A DNA stretch of 64,000 nt from Streptomyces xinghaiensis S187 (GTDB lineage Bacteria > Actinomycetota > Actinomycetes > Streptomycetales > Streptomycetaceae), in NCBI RefSeq assembly GCF_000220705.2, contig NZ_CP023202.1, positions 2,356,001-2,420,000 of the forward strand, read 5' to 3'. A program made the translations under genes and the position numbers. The notes beneath the pieces are model-generated. The model had not been told where the DNA came from. It ran no database searches and saw nothing but the letters and a program-made list of their open reading frames with translations. Positions 25,824 through 35,279 of this stretch are shown here, one piece after another; the stretch's first letter is position 1, and each line of letters begins with the position of its first letter.

Positions 25824-28748
25824 TCAGCCGCCCTGTTCGGGCTCCCTGGCCGCCTTCTCGGCGTCCGCGGCCCGCTTCAGCGCGTCCCTGAGGTCGTCCT
25901 GGGCCTTGCCGTAGGCGGTCCAGTCCTGCTCCGCGAGCGCCTTCTCGCCCGCCTCGATGGCCTCCTGGGCGTCCTCCAGGGCCTGGCGCACGGTCGGGTC
26001 GTCACTGGGCCGGTCGCGCTCGCCCTCGTCGCCCGTGTCGCCCTCCTCGCCCTCGCCCGGCGGAGGTTCGGTCTCGCCGGCGCCGGGCTCCTTCTCGCCG
26101 AAGACGACGTCCAGCGCCTCGCCGAGCGTGTCCTCGAAGGCGGTCTCGTCGCCGTACGAGACCAGGACCTTCCGCAGCAGCGGGTAGTTGGTGCCGGCAC
26201 CGCGGACGTAGACCGGCTCCACATAGAGCAGGCCGCCGTCCAGGGGGACGGTCAGCAGGTTGCCGTACTCGATCTCCGAGTCACCCCGCTGGAGGATGTT
26301 GATCTCGTTGGCGATGGCCGTCTCGGAGTTGAACTTGCTCTGCACCTGCTGTGGCCCGGACACGGTGGTGTTGGACGGCAGTTTCAGGATTCTGATCTTC
26401 CCGTACCCGTCACTGGTGGCGTCGGCGTCCACGGCCATGAAGGCTCCGAGGTTGTCGCGCCGGTTCGGGGTGAAGGTCGTCGTCAGCGAGAAGGTCTGCT
26501 CGTCCTGGTCCGGCATCCGCATGCTGAGGTAGTACGGCGGCACGGAGTTGCCCGACTTGTTCGTCGGGTCGTCCGGGACCTGCCAGACCTCACTGCCGCT
26601 GTAGAACTGCGCGGAGTTGGTGACGTGGTAGCGGGTCAGCAGCTCGCGCTGGACCTTGAACAGGTCCTGCGGGTAGCGCAGATGCTCCATCAGCTCGGTG
26701 CCGATGGCGCTCTTCTTCTCGACCGTGTCCGGGAAGGCCTTCATCCACGTCTTGAGCACCGGGTCCTTGGTGTCCCACTGGTACAGCTTGACCGAGCCGT
26801 CGTAGGCGTCGACCGTGGCCTTCACCGAGTTGCGGATGTAGTTGACCCGGTTCTCCTGGGCGACGACCTCGCGCTGGCCGGTGGTCAGCGAGTCGGCCGT
26901 GGTGTCGCCCAGCGTGGTGCGGGAGGCGTACGGATAGCCGTTCGACGTGGTGTAGGCGTCGACGATCCACTGGATGCGGCCGTCCACGACGGCCGGGTAG
27001 GCGTCACCGTCGATGGTCAGCCAGGGCGCCACCGCCTCGACACGGTCCTTGGGCGTGCGGTTGTAGAGGATCCGCGAGCCCTCGCCGATGGCCCCCGAGT
27101 ACAGGATCTGCGGCTCGCTGAACGCGGCCGCGTAGGCGGCGCGGTTCACCGGGCCGGAGAGGTCGACCCCGCTGTCGCCGGTGTAGCTGTACAGCTTCTC
27201 GCCGCTGTCGTCGGAGTAGTCCAGCTCCTTCTGCGGGCCGCCGACGATGGAGTACTGCTCCGTCTTCTCGCCGTAGTAGACCCGCTGCTCGTACTTGCCG
27301 AACTCGCCCTTGGACGGCAGGTCGGACTCGGTGAAGTCCGGCGCGCCACCGCGGGTGGTCGAGGTGCCCTTGGCGGCCACGGCGCCGTAGCCGTGGGTGT
27401 ACTTGAAGTGGTCGTTGATCCAGTTGCGCTCGGGGATGCCGTTGATGTTCAGCTCGCGCAGGCCGATGACGGTGTCCTGCTCCCTGCCGTCGCCGTCCTT
27501 GTAGCGGTCGACGTCCAGGGTGTCCGGGAAGCCGTAGTAGCCGCGGACCTGCTGGAGCTGCTGGAAGGTGGGCGAGACGACGTTCGGGTCGAGGAGCCGC
27601 AGGCTGGCCGTGCTCTCGGCCTCGTCGCGCAGCTTCGCGCTCTCGGCCTCGTCGACGGAGACCTTGCCCTCGTAGTCGCTCACCTTGGCGTCGTCGATGC
27701 CGTACGCGTCGCGCGTGGCATCGATGTTCTTCTTGATGTACGGGGCTTCCTTGGCCTGCTCGTTCGGCTCGACCTGGAACTTCTGGACGATGGCCGGGTA
27801 GAGGCCGCCGATCAGGATGGCCGACAGCACCATCAGGCCGAAGCCGAGGACCGGCAGCTGCCAGGTGCGCCGCCAGAGCGTGGCGAAGAACAGCACCGCG
27901 CAGATGGCGGCGATGAAGAACAGGATCGTCTTGGCCGGCAGGTAGGCGTTGGCGTCGACGTAGCGCAGACCCGTCCAGTTGCCGGTGGCCTTGAAGTCAC
28001 TGGACTTCACCGCCAGGCTGTACCGGTCCAGCCAGTAGGCGACCGCCTTCAGCGCGACGAAGAGGCCGACGAGCACCGACAGGTGCCCGGTGACCGCACC
28101 GGTGGCGCGGGCCCCCGGGCTGGTGAGCCGCAGGCCGCCGTAGAGGTAGTGCGTCAGCGCGGCGGCGATCAGCGACAGCACGACCGTCGCGAAACCGAAG
28201 GCCAGCAGGAAGCGGTACCAGGGCAGGTCGAAGGCGTAGAACGAGACGTCCTTGCCGAACTGCGGGTCCTCGGTGCCGAACGGGACCCCGTTGATCCACA
28301 TCAGCCAGGTGCGCCACTGGCCGGCGGCCGAGGCACCGGCGATCAGGCCCACCAGGGCCGTCACCCCGAGGAGCGCCCACTTCTTGTAGGGCGCGATGCC
28401 CATCCGGTAGCGGTCCAGGCTCTGCTGCTCCAGCGACATCGCGCTCAGCGGCGGCCGCATGCGGTGCGCCAGCCAGATGTTGACGCCCACGGCGGCCGCC
28501 ATCACCAGTCCGAAGACGGCGAAGAGCCCGATCTTGGTCCACAGGGTCGTCCTGAAGACGGAGGAGTAGTCGACCGAGCGGTACCAGAGCCAGTCCGTCC
28601 AGAACCCGGCGAACATCACGAACACCATGGCCAGCAGGGCAAGCGCGGCCATGGTCAGCAGCAGGGTCCTGGACCGCCGGGACGGTCCGCCGGCTCTCAT
28701 CCGTGGCCCGGTCGGGCCTCCGCCGCGGTCCGGCATCTGGAAAGCCAA
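25824..28748 (-). CDS. UPF0182-family membrane protein
   Basis: 974 residues. Seven membrane helices occupy the first third, from LLLTMAALALLAMVFVMFAGFWTDWLWYRSVDYSSVF through about residue 290. A large extracytoplasmic domain follows with family signatures such as NYIRNSVKATVDAYDG, YFESPR-free LRYPQDLFKVQRELLTRYHV, and LPLDGGLLYVEPVYV-like TVPLDGGLLYVEPVYVRG. The C-terminus (about 880-974) is an acidic Pro/Gly/Glu linker plus a short helical tail. The function of the family is unknown. A TTG start at 28748 is used because a GAGGGG site lies 7 bases upstream; the ATG at 28736 is the alternative. Confidence 0.9.
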   Translation of the reverse strand: MAFQMPDRGGGPTGPRMRAGGPSRRSRTLLLTMAALALLAMVFVMFAGFWTDWLWYRSVDYSSVFRTTLWTKIGLFAVFGLVMAAAVGVNIWLAHRMRPPLSAMSLEQQSLDRYRMGIAPYKKWALLGVTALVGLIAGASAAGQWRTWLMWINGVPFGTEDPQFGKDVSFYAFDLPWYRFLLAFGFATVVLSLIAAALTHYLYGGLRLTSPGARATGAVTGHLSVLVGLFVALKAVAYWLDRYSLAVKSSDFKATGNWTGLRYVDANAYLPAKTILFFIAAICAVLFFATLWRRTWQLPVLGFGLMVLSAILIGGLYPAIVQKFQVEPNEQAKEAPYIKKNIDATRDAYGIDDAKVSDYEGKVSVDEAESAKLRDEAESTASLRLLDPNVVSPTFQQLQQVRGYYGFPDTLDVDRYKDGDGREQDTVIGLRELNINGIPERNWINDHFKYTHGYGAVAAKGTSTTRGGAPDFTESDLPSKGEFGKYEQRVYYGEKTEQYSIVGGPQKELDYSDDSGEKLYSYTGDSGVDLSGPVNRAAYAAAFSEPQILYSGAIGEGSRILYNRTPKDRVEAVAPWLTIDGDAYPAVVDGRIQWIVDAYTTSNGYPYASRTTLGDTTADSLTTGQREVVAQENRVNYIRNSVKATVDAYDGSVKLYQWDTKDPVLKTWMKAFPDTVEKKSAIGTELMEHLRYPQDLFKVQRELLTRYHVTNSAQFYSGSEVWQVPDDPTNKSGNSVPPYYLSMRMPDQDEQTFSLTTTFTPNRRDNLGAFMAVDADATSDGYGKIRILKLPSNTTVSGPQQVQSKFNSETAIANEINILQRGDSEIEYGNLLTVPLDGGLLYVEPVYVRGAGTNYPLLRKVLVSYGDETAFEDTLGEALDVVFGEKEPGAGETEPPPGEGEEGDTGDEGERDRPSDDPTVRQALEDAQEAIEAGEKALAEQDWTAYGKAQDDLRDALKRAADAEKAAREPEQGG

Positions 28749-28802
28749 GGTGCGCCCCTCGAAGAAATCGCAGTCATATGGGTCGTGGATACGAGCCCAG
28801 AG

Positions 28803-28833
28803 ATACTAGGGCCCACTCATGCAACTTACTCAA
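28803..28833 (-). promoter_or_regulatory. Candidate promoter of the UPF0182 gene
   Basis: -35 TTGAGT (28833-28828), 19-base spacer, -10 TAGTAT (28808-28803), about 55 bases before the start codon. The spacing is a little long. Confidence 0.45.
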
Positions 28834-28882
28834 GCTTTACCCAGTTCCCGATTCCGGCCACGAAGAAGGCAAGATACGGACC

Positions 28883-29473
28883 ATGTCTGCCTCCTCCGTA
28901 CCGAACGGCCCCGACAACCCCGAGCCCGCCGCGGGCCCGGACCCGATCGCCGCCGGACCGCTCACCCGTGCCGTGCTCGAGATCGACGAGTACGCGGCCG
29001 CGCTCGGCTGGGACCAGCCCGCCCGTCTCTTCGCCCTCGTCGACACCGAGCGGCTGCTGTCCGAGGAACCCGAACTGGCCGCCCAGCTCGGGCTGGAGAG
29101 CGGTGACGGCTCCGGCACGCTGACCCCCGTCGAACAGGACGAACTGCCGGCCGGAACGCCGCTGGACGAGTTCCTGGGTACCATCGCCTGGCCCGACGCC
29201 GTGAGCGGCTGCGCCATGACCGTGGAGCGGCTCATGCTGCCGCCGTCCGCCGAGGAGTCCGTCCCGGACGGTTTGGACGGCGAACAGCTGACGCGGTGGG
29301 TCGCCGGCCACCCGGACCGGCAGGAGGTCCGGATGACGGTGGCGGTGCTGCGGGACGGCAGCCGCGAGTCGGCGCTGCGGCTGCGCGAGAAGGACTCCCC
29401 CACGGAGGTGCTCACCGGGGCCGGCCTCGTGCCGGGGCTGGCCGAGGCGCTGTCCGCGACCTTCGCCGAGTAG
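28883..29473 (+). CDS. PPA1309-family conserved protein
   Basis: 196-residue cytoplasmic protein of an actinobacterial family of unknown function. Conserved features: LTRAVLEIDEYAAALGWDQPARLFALVDT, GTPLDEFLGTIAWPDAVSGCAMTVERLMLP and VAVLRDGSRESALRLREKD. It is divergent from the UPF0182 gene and close to the PDZ protease gene, an arrangement also seen in mycobacteria. No catalytic motif is evident. Confidence 0.85.
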   Translation: MSASSVPNGPDNPEPAAGPDPIAAGPLTRAVLEIDEYAAALGWDQPARLFALVDTERLLSEEPELAAQLGLESGDGSGTLTPVEQDELPAGTPLDEFLGTIAWPDAVSGCAMTVERLMLPPSAEESVPDGLDGEQLTRWVAGHPDRQEVRMTVAVLRDGSRESALRLREKDSPTEVLTGAGLVPGLAEALSATFAE

Positions 29474-29595
29474 CGCGGGCCGGGCCGCCGGGCCGGGCCG
29501 CGGTTCCGCCCGGCTCCGGGCCCGGCGGGTTCCGCGCCCCCGGGCGGGCCGGGCGGCGCCCGGGGGCGCGTACGGACCGGCGGGCGCCGGCCGGG

Positions 29596-30684
29596 TCACT
29601 TCGCCGAGCAGCCGGGCAGGCCGGCCGTCCCGCCCTCGGCGATCTTCTCCAGCGAGTCCACGGCGTCCCGCAGCGTGCGGACCTTGACGAGGGTCAGCCC
29701 GTCCGGCTTGCCGACGAGAGCGGCCGGGCAGTTGTCCTCCGGGGTCAGGAAGAACTCGGCGCCCTGCTCCCGGGCGCCGATCGTCTTCATCTGGATCCCG
29801 CCGATGGGGCCGACCTTGCCGGCGTCGTCGATCGTCCCGGTGCCGGCGACGAACTTCCCGCCGGTCAGCGACCCGGGCGTCAGCTTGTCGACGATGCCGA
29901 GCGAGAACATCAGCCCGGCGCTGGGACCGCCGACGTCCGCGAGCTTGATGTCGATGTCGAACGGGAAGGTGTGATCCGTCCCGGCCTGGATGCCGACGAG
30001 CGCACGGCCGTCCTCGGGCGCCTTCCCGGCGGTGACGGTGACCGTCTCGGTGGCCTTCGGCTCGGGCTTGCCCGCCTTCTCGGCCGCCTCGGCCTTCTTG
30101 GCCGGTACGACGGTGAACTCGACCCGTTCGCCCGGCTCGTGCTCCGTGACGAAGTCCGCCACGTCCGCGGGCTTGCGCACCGCCTTCCCGTCCACGGCCC
30201 TGATCACGTCACCGGCGTGCAGTCTGCCCTCGGAGGCACCGTCCTTGACAACGGAGGCCACGACCACCCGCGAGGTCACGGGTATGCCCAGCTCCTTGAG
30301 GGCCGCCACCTTGGCGCTCTCCTGCGACTGGCTGAACTCCTCGGCGTTCTCCTCGTCCGCCTGCTCCGCCGTCTGCCCGTCCGGGTAGAGGGTGCTGTGC
30401 GGTACGACGGCGTTCGGGGACAGCCAGCCGTAGACCGCCTCGGCGAGGTTCATCCGGTAGTCGGCGCCGGTGACCCTGACCGTCGTCATGTTGAGATGGC
30501 CGTCCGCCGGATACGTCTTCCGGCCCGTCACCCGGAGCACCTCCTCGCCACCGTGCTTCTCCAGCGTGTTCACGGTCGGACCGGGAGACATCTCGGAGTA
30601 CGGCACCGGGATCAGCACCCCGGCGCACAGCAGCGCGATCAGCATCAGGGTGGAGGCGAGCATCGTCGCAGTGCGGCGTGGCAT
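29596..30684 (-). CDS. YlbL-type PDZ and Lon-like serine protease, membrane anchored
   Basis: 362 residues. An N-terminal signal anchor (MLASTLMLIALLCAGVLIPVPYSEMSPGP) leads to an extracytoplasmic PDZ domain (ASVVKDGASEGRLHAGDVIRAVDGKAVRKPADVADFV). A Lon-type protease fold follows, with catalytic serine in GGPSAGLMFSLGI (about residue 253) and lysine in GIQMKTIGA (about 298). This is the YlbL/Rv3194c family, taken to work in envelope quality control. The Lys/Ala/Glu-rich stretch near 200 is a linker. Confidence 0.9.
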   Translation of the reverse strand: MPRRTATMLASTLMLIALLCAGVLIPVPYSEMSPGPTVNTLEKHGGEEVLRVTGRKTYPADGHLNMTTVRVTGADYRMNLAEAVYGWLSPNAVVPHSTLYPDGQTAEQADEENAEEFSQSQESAKVAALKELGIPVTSRVVVASVVKDGASEGRLHAGDVIRAVDGKAVRKPADVADFVTEHEPGERVEFTVVPAKKAEAAEKAGKPEPKATETVTVTAGKAPEDGRALVGIQAGTDHTFPFDIDIKLADVGGPSAGLMFSLGIVDKLTPGSLTGGKFVAGTGTIDDAGKVGPIGGIQMKTIGAREQGAEFFLTPEDNCPAALVGKPDGLTLVKVRTLRDAVDSLEKIAEGGTAGLPGCSAK

Positions 30685-30824
30685 GGAACGACAGTACGGG
30701 AACGGGTCACCGGTGCACTCGCCGGGCGGGCCGTCCGGGGACCGCCCCGGAAGGGCTCACGGACGGCCCGCGAGGGCTCCCGGCGGCCCGGTGGGGCCGG
30801 CGCCCGAAGGGAGGACGACCGATG

Positions 30825-31034
30825 TCAGGCGGCGTCGGAGCCGGAGGCGGGGCCCCGGTCCGAGGCGGCCGGTCCGGGGGCGGAGCCGGGGCGCTCCATC
30901 GCCTCCCGGAACCTCGCGTAGCCCGCGAGCTCGGCGACGTCCCCCGTCTTGCGTTTGCGCGCGGCCCAGCGGGCCCACACCCCCGCGGCCACCGCCGCGA
31001 CCACCGGAATCAGCAACCAGGCGACAGCCGCCAT
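30825..31034 (-). CDS. Small single-pass membrane protein
   Basis: 69 residues: a hydrophobic N-terminal helix (MAAVAWLLIPVVAAVAAGVWARWAARKRK), a basic stop-transfer, a short conserved helix (DVAELAGYARFREAMER) and a disordered Pro/Ser tail. The ATG has a GGGAGG site 6 bases upstream. No function is known; the helix-plus-FREAM motif recurs in streptomycetes. Confidence 0.7.
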   Translation of the reverse strand: MAAVAWLLIPVVAAVAAGVWARWAARKRKTGDVAELAGYARFREAMERPGSAPGPAASDRGPASGSDAA

Positions 31035-31272
31035 GCCGGCCTCCCGACTCCCTGCACCAGCGCGTTCATCAGCGCAGTCAACAACAGATGAGCAGATTAG
31101 CCATCCGCACTGTCAACGCTCACGGCAGGGGGGCGGTTACGCAACCGGGCGGCAGCGCGGTGACTGTCCCGGGTGATACCCGGCGTGACGGACCGTACAC
31201 CGTCCGGCCGCCCGCCCCCGGGTCGCGTCCCGCCCGCGAGGGCTCGCGCACCGTCTCCCGCGCGCCGTCCCT

Positions 31273-31740
31273 CTACGCCCCCACCCACTCCTCGGTACCG
31301 TCCGTGAACCGCTGGTGCTTCCAGATGGGGACCTCGTGCTTGAGGTCGTCGATGAGGCGGCGGCAGGCGTCGAACGCCTCGGCCCGGTGCGGACAGGAGA
31401 CCGCGACCACCACGGCCAGATCCCCCACCGCCAGATCGCCCACCCGGTGGACGGCGGCCAGCGCCCGTACCGGGAACTCGGCGGCCACCTTCTCCGCCAC
31501 CCGCCGCAGCTCGGCCTCGGCCGTGGGGTGCGCGGTGTAGCCCAGGGCGGCCACACCGGCGCCCTCGTCGTGGTCCCGCACCGTGCCGACGAAGAGCGCG
31601 GTGCCGCCCGCGGCGTCGTCCGGCACGGCACCGAACACCTCGTCGAGCGAGAGCGGGCTGTCACGGACCGCCAGCAGGCGGATCGGGTCGGGATGGGCCT
31701 GCTCGCCGGGATGCTCGTACGTACGTGCCATGGCGCCCAT
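31273..31740 (-). CDS. moaE: Molybdopterin synthase catalytic (large) subunit
   Basis: 155 residues. MoaE makes molybdopterin by transferring sulfur from MoaD thiocarboxylate. Motifs: GGTALFVGTVRDHDEGAGVAALGYTAHPTAEAELRRV, the HRVGDLAVGDLAVVVAVSCPHRAEAFDACR core, and the catalytic-lysine segment PIWKHQRFTDGTEEWVG. No moaD is adjacent. Start codons at 31740 and 31731 are both possible. A molybdate uptake operon lies far away at 59.6-63 kb. Confidence 0.93.
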   Translation of the reverse strand: MGAMARTYEHPGEQAHPDPIRLLAVRDSPLSLDEVFGAVPDDAAGGTALFVGTVRDHDEGAGVAALGYTAHPTAEAELRRVAEKVAAEFPVRALAAVHRVGDLAVGDLAVVVAVSCPHRAEAFDACRRLIDDLKHEVPIWKHQRFTDGTEEWVGA

Positions 31741-31798
31741 CGTGCCCCACCGGACGGGGATCTCGGAACAGGCGCCCGCACGCCGCGGCGGCCGGCGC

Positions 31799-32905
31799 TC
31801 AGATGCGGCGGCGTGCCTTGCGCGCCCGGCGCACCAGCGCGGCCGTGCCGACCAGCGCGACGGTGGCGCCCGCGGCGCCCAGCGTGGTCGCGTCCTTGCG
31901 GCCCAGCCTGCGGCCGGCGACCGTGTGCCGGCCCGCCACCTCGTCCAGCAGTTCGGCCAGGACCTCCTCGTTCGTGTACCGCGGCCGCCACCCGGCGTCG
32001 TGCAGCCTGCTGCCGCTGACGACCCAGGGGTGCATCGTGTACGCCAGGTCGCCGGCCGGGGACGGAGTGAGGCCGAGCCGGTGCAGCCGGGAGGCCGCGC
32101 CGAGCGCGACGGCGGACGGCAGTTCCATCCGCCGGATCCCGGAGAGCTCCTCGATCTCCTCCTGCTCCAGCCAGCCGTCGCAGCCGACCACGAACTCGCC
32201 CTCGACCTTCTCCAGCGCCGCGCACTCCAGCGCGCTCACGAGATCGTCCATGTGGCAGAACTGCCAGGTCGGGCGGGAGCCCGCGACGACCAGCAGCCGC
32301 GGTGACTCGAAATAGCGGGTCAGGGCCGTATCCGTGCCGCCGACCAGCACGGTGGGGCGGGCCACCGTGACGTTGAGACCGGGGTGGGCGCGGGGTGCCC
32401 GGCGGCCCAGCCGTTCGATCTCCAGCAGGTCGCCGACGCCTGTGGCGTCCGCGGTGGCGCGCAGTTCGGCGTCCTCCGCGAGCGGTACGTCGTTGTCGGG
32501 CAGGGCGCCGTAGACCATCGCCGAGGTGCACAGCACGACGCGGTGCACACCGGCGGCCGCGGCCGCGGTGAGGACGGTCTGGGTGCCGCGCACGTTGTAC
32601 GCGGTGCGGGCGGCCGCGTCGGACTCCAGATCGAGGTCGAGGGCGAGGTGCACCACCACGTCCACCCCGCGGAGCTTCCCGGCGATGAGCGGATCGCGCA
32701 CGTCGAGCAGGTGCCACTCGGCCTCGGGCACCTCACCGCGCCGCTCGTCGATGGCGATGACCTGCTTGATTTCTTCGGAGGCCGCGAGCCGCCGGGTCAG
32801 CAGCTCCCCGGCTCCGGTCGCGGCGCCGGTGACCGCGACGACAGGCCGCCGCACGGTCGCCGGCGGGGGGTTTCGCGTTGCGCGAACTTGAGGGTCTGGG
32901 GAACT
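31799..32905 (-). CDS. NAD-dependent epimerase/dehydratase family protein
   Basis: 368-residue extended short-chain dehydrogenase. The nucleotide-binding loop is VAVTGAATGAGELLTRRLA (a variant of GxxGxxG), followed by LLDVRD, VHLALDLD and the TSAMVYG motif. A lysine is absent from the usual YxxxK position, where sequence reads around DLLEIERLGRR, so catalysis is uncertain. A C-terminal TM-like segment (TTLGAAGATVALVGTAALVRRARKARRR) could anchor it. The GTG at 32905 has a GGAG site; the ATG at 32938 would add 11 residues. Confidence 0.8.
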   Translation of the reverse strand, partial: SSPDPQVRATRNPPPATVRRPVVAVTGAATGAGELLTRRLAASEEIKQVIAIDERRGEVPEAEWHLLDVRDPLIAGKLRGVDVVVHLALDLDLESDAAARTAYNVRGTQTVLTAAAAAGVHRVVLCTSAMVYGALPDNDVPLAEDAELRATADATGVGDLLEIERLGRRAPRAHPGLNVTVARPTVLVGGTDTALTRYFESPRLLVVAGSRPTWQFCHMDDLVSALECAALEKVEGEFVVGCDGWLEQEEIEELSGIRRMELPSAVALGAASRLHRLGLTPSPAGDLAYTMHPWVVSGSRLHDAGWRPRYTNEEVLAELLDEVAGRHTVAGRRLGRKDATTLGAAGATVALVGTAALVRRARKARRRI

Positions 32906-33104
32906 CACCGGGCGTCTCCAGCGGTTGTCTGCGTACATGCGTACGTGCGCCTGAGCGTACGGACCAGGTGGCGTCCATCCTGCCGCAGGCGGTGGGGCGG
33001 CGGAGCACCCGAGCCTAGAACGCGGCCGACGTGTCTACGCTGGGTGGTGACGCCGGACAGTCGCCGCCGGCCGGAGCCGGCGGCCCTACGAGCCGAGGAA
33101 GCCC

Positions 33105-34601
33105 GTGAGTGACAACCCATTCGGATTCGGCCTTCCGCCGGAGGAGCCGGAGGACGGCGACGACGGCAGGAAGCAGGGCGGCGAGGGCGGTGGCCGGGGC
33201 CCGGCGAATCCCTTCGGGTTCGGCACGGGGCCCGGAGGCCCGGGCGGTGACAACCCGCTCGCGGCGATGTTCGGTTCCCTGAACCCGAACGATCTGGGCG
33301 CCGCCTTCCAGCAGCTCGGCCAGATGCTCTCCTACGAGGGCGGCCCGGTGAACTGGGACATGGCCAAGGACATCGCACGGCAGACCGTGGCCCGGGGGGC
33401 CGCCGAGGGCGCCGGGGACCCGAGCGTCACCCCCGGCGACCGGTCGTCCGTCGAGGAGGCCGTGCGGCTCGCGGACCTCTGGCTGGACGGGGTCACCTCG
33501 CTGCCCTCCGGATCGAGCTCGGCGGTGGCCTGGAGCCGTGCCGAGTGGGTCGAGGCGACGCTGCCGGCGTGGAAGGAACTGGTGGACCCGGTCGCCGAGC
33601 GCGTCGCGGGTGCCATGGGCGACGTCCTGCCCGAGGAGATGCAGGCCATGGCGGGCCCGCTGCTCGGGATGATGCGGTCGATGGGCGGTGCCATGTTCGG
33701 CACCCAGATCGGCCAGGCCGTGGGCACGCTCGCGGGCGAGGTGGTCGGTTCGACCGACATCGGCCTGCCGCTCGGACCGCCGCGGAAGGCCGCGCTGCTG
33801 CCGGTGAACATCGCCGCCTTCGGCGAGGACCTCGGTGTGCCGCTGGACGAGGTACGGCTCTACCTGGCCCTGCGGGAAGCCGCACACCAGCGGCTCTTCG
33901 CCCATGTGCCGTGGCTGCGCTCGCATCTGTTCGGCGCCGTCGAGGGCTACGCGCGCGGCATCAAGGTGGACACCGCCAAGCTGGAGGACGTCGTCGGCCA
34001 GCTCGATCCCTCGCGTCCCGAGCAGCTGCAGGACGCCCTGCAGCAGGGCATGTTCCAGCCCGAGGACACCCCCGAGCAGAAGTCGGCGCTGGCGCGGCTG
34101 GAGACGGCCCTCGCCCTGGTCGAGGGCTGGGTGGACGCGGTGGTGCACGCGGCGGCCTCGCCGCATCTGCCGTCGTCGGGCGCGCTCCGCGAGATGCTGC
34201 GGCGCCGCCGCGCCACCGGCGGGCCGGCCGAACAGACCTTCGCCACGCTCATCGGACTGGAGCTGCGGCCGCGCCGGCTGCGGGACGCCTCCCGGCTGTG
34301 GGCCTCGCTCACCGACGCCCGCGGAGCCGACGGCCGGGACGCGCTCTGGGAGCACCCGGACATGCTGCCCACCGCGGAGGACCTCGACGACCCGGACGGC
34401 TTCGTCCACCGCGAGCAGGTGGACTTCTCCGAGCTGGACAAGATGCTCGGGGAGGCGGCCGACGGCTCCGGCAAGGACACCGGGCACGGTGGCGGCAACG
34501 GAGACGGCAACGGAAACAGGAACAGAAACGGGGACGGCGAGGAGTCCCGCGGCTCCGGTGGCCGGGACGGGTCCGGCCGGGAGGACGACGGCGAGAAGTG
34601 A
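33105..34601 (+). CDS. Zincin_2-family (DUF2342-type) zinc-dependent metalloprotease-like protein
   Basis: 498 residues of an actinobacterial family. After a Gly/Pro-rich start with the repeated NPFGFG motif, a long helical domain contains NWDMAKDIARQTVA, MRSMGGAMFGTQIGQAVGTLAGEV and the zincin-like segment LYLALREAAHQRLFAHVPWLRSHL. A second conserved block is TLIGLELRPRRLRDASRLW. The tail is Asn/Gly/Asp-rich low-complexity sequence. The REAAH motif matches a zinc helix only partly, so protease activity is family-level inference. The stop overlaps the following NUDIX gene by 4 bases. Confidence 0.82.
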   Translation: MSDNPFGFGLPPEEPEDGDDGRKQGGEGGGRGPANPFGFGTGPGGPGGDNPLAAMFGSLNPNDLGAAFQQLGQMLSYEGGPVNWDMAKDIARQTVARGAAEGAGDPSVTPGDRSSVEEAVRLADLWLDGVTSLPSGSSSAVAWSRAEWVEATLPAWKELVDPVAERVAGAMGDVLPEEMQAMAGPLLGMMRSMGGAMFGTQIGQAVGTLAGEVVGSTDIGLPLGPPRKAALLPVNIAAFGEDLGVPLDEVRLYLALREAAHQRLFAHVPWLRSHLFGAVEGYARGIKVDTAKLEDVVGQLDPSRPEQLQDALQQGMFQPEDTPEQKSALARLETALALVEGWVDAVVHAAASPHLPSSGALREMLRRRRATGGPAEQTFATLIGLELRPRRLRDASRLWASLTDARGADGRDALWEHPDMLPTAEDLDDPDGFVHREQVDFSELDKMLGEAADGSGKDTGHGGGNGDGNGNRNRNGDGEESRGSGGRDGSGREDDGEK

Positions 34602-35176
34602 GCCTGCACGCGGAAGCGACCCGCGTCCTGGAGAACTGGAGCCCGCGGCTTCCGCCGGCCCCGGCCGTACCTCCGGCCCCGGGCTCGCCGCCCCCGGACG
34701 GTCCCGGCCAGGAGGAGCTGCGGCGGGACTACCTCGGCCATCTGGGCGCCCACCCGGACGGCATGTGGAAGAACTGCCGCGAGGGGCACATCACGGCCAG
34801 CGCGCTGGTGGTGGATCCGGGGACCGGGCGGATACTGCTGACCCTGCACCGGAAGCTGGGGATGTGGCTGCAGACCGGCGGCCACTGCGAGCCGGAGGAC
34901 GCCACGCTGGCGGGCGCCGCGCTGCGGGAGGCCACCGAGGAGTCCGGCATCCCCGGGCTGGAACTGCTCCCCGGCGGACCGGTCCGGCTCGACCGGCACC
35001 GGACCCCCTGCGCCTGGCACCTGGACGTGCAGTACGCGGCCCTCGCCCCGGCCGGATCGGTGGAGGCGGTCAGCGGGGAGTCCCTGGAACTGCGCTGGTA
35101 CGGCTGGGACGAGGTGCCGCGCGTGGCGGACGCGTCCGTGGTCCGGCTGGCGGAGGGCACCCGCGCGCTGCTGTGA
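34598..35176 (+). CDS. NUDIX hydrolase
   Basis: 192 residues with a full Nudix box, GGHCEPEDATLAGAALREATEESGI, near residues 90-115. The long N-terminal part includes a Pro-rich stretch and a conserved MWKNCREGHITASALVVDP entry strand. The substrate cannot be told from sequence. The GTG at 34598 lies inside the stop region of the zincin gene, so the two are coupled. Confidence 0.88.
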   Translation: MSLHAEATRVLENWSPRLPPAPAVPPAPGSPPPDGPGQEELRRDYLGHLGAHPDGMWKNCREGHITASALVVDPGTGRILLTLHRKLGMWLQTGGHCEPEDATLAGAALREATEESGIPGLELLPGGPVRLDRHRTPCAWHLDVQYAALAPAGSVEAVSGESLELRWYGWDEVPRVADASVVRLAEGTRALL

Positions 35177-35192
35177 CGGCACCGCACGGCCG

Positions 35193-35218
35193 GGCCGGCG
35201 CAACGGCTCGCGCCGGCC
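35193..35218. terminator. Convergent hairpin between the NUDIX and AIM24 genes
   Basis: 9-bp perfect inverted repeat, 35193-35201 with 35210-35218, just after the NUDIX stop. Confidence 0.55.
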
Positions 35219-35279
35219 GCGACGGCGGACGCCGGCCCGGGGCCCTGTCGGCCGCGGACCGGCGTCCCGTGCCGGGGCG

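Noticed and set aside
31273..31740. moaE as part of the molybdate transport operon
   Set aside because: It lies 28 kb from modA-modBC on the other strand with unrelated neighbours.
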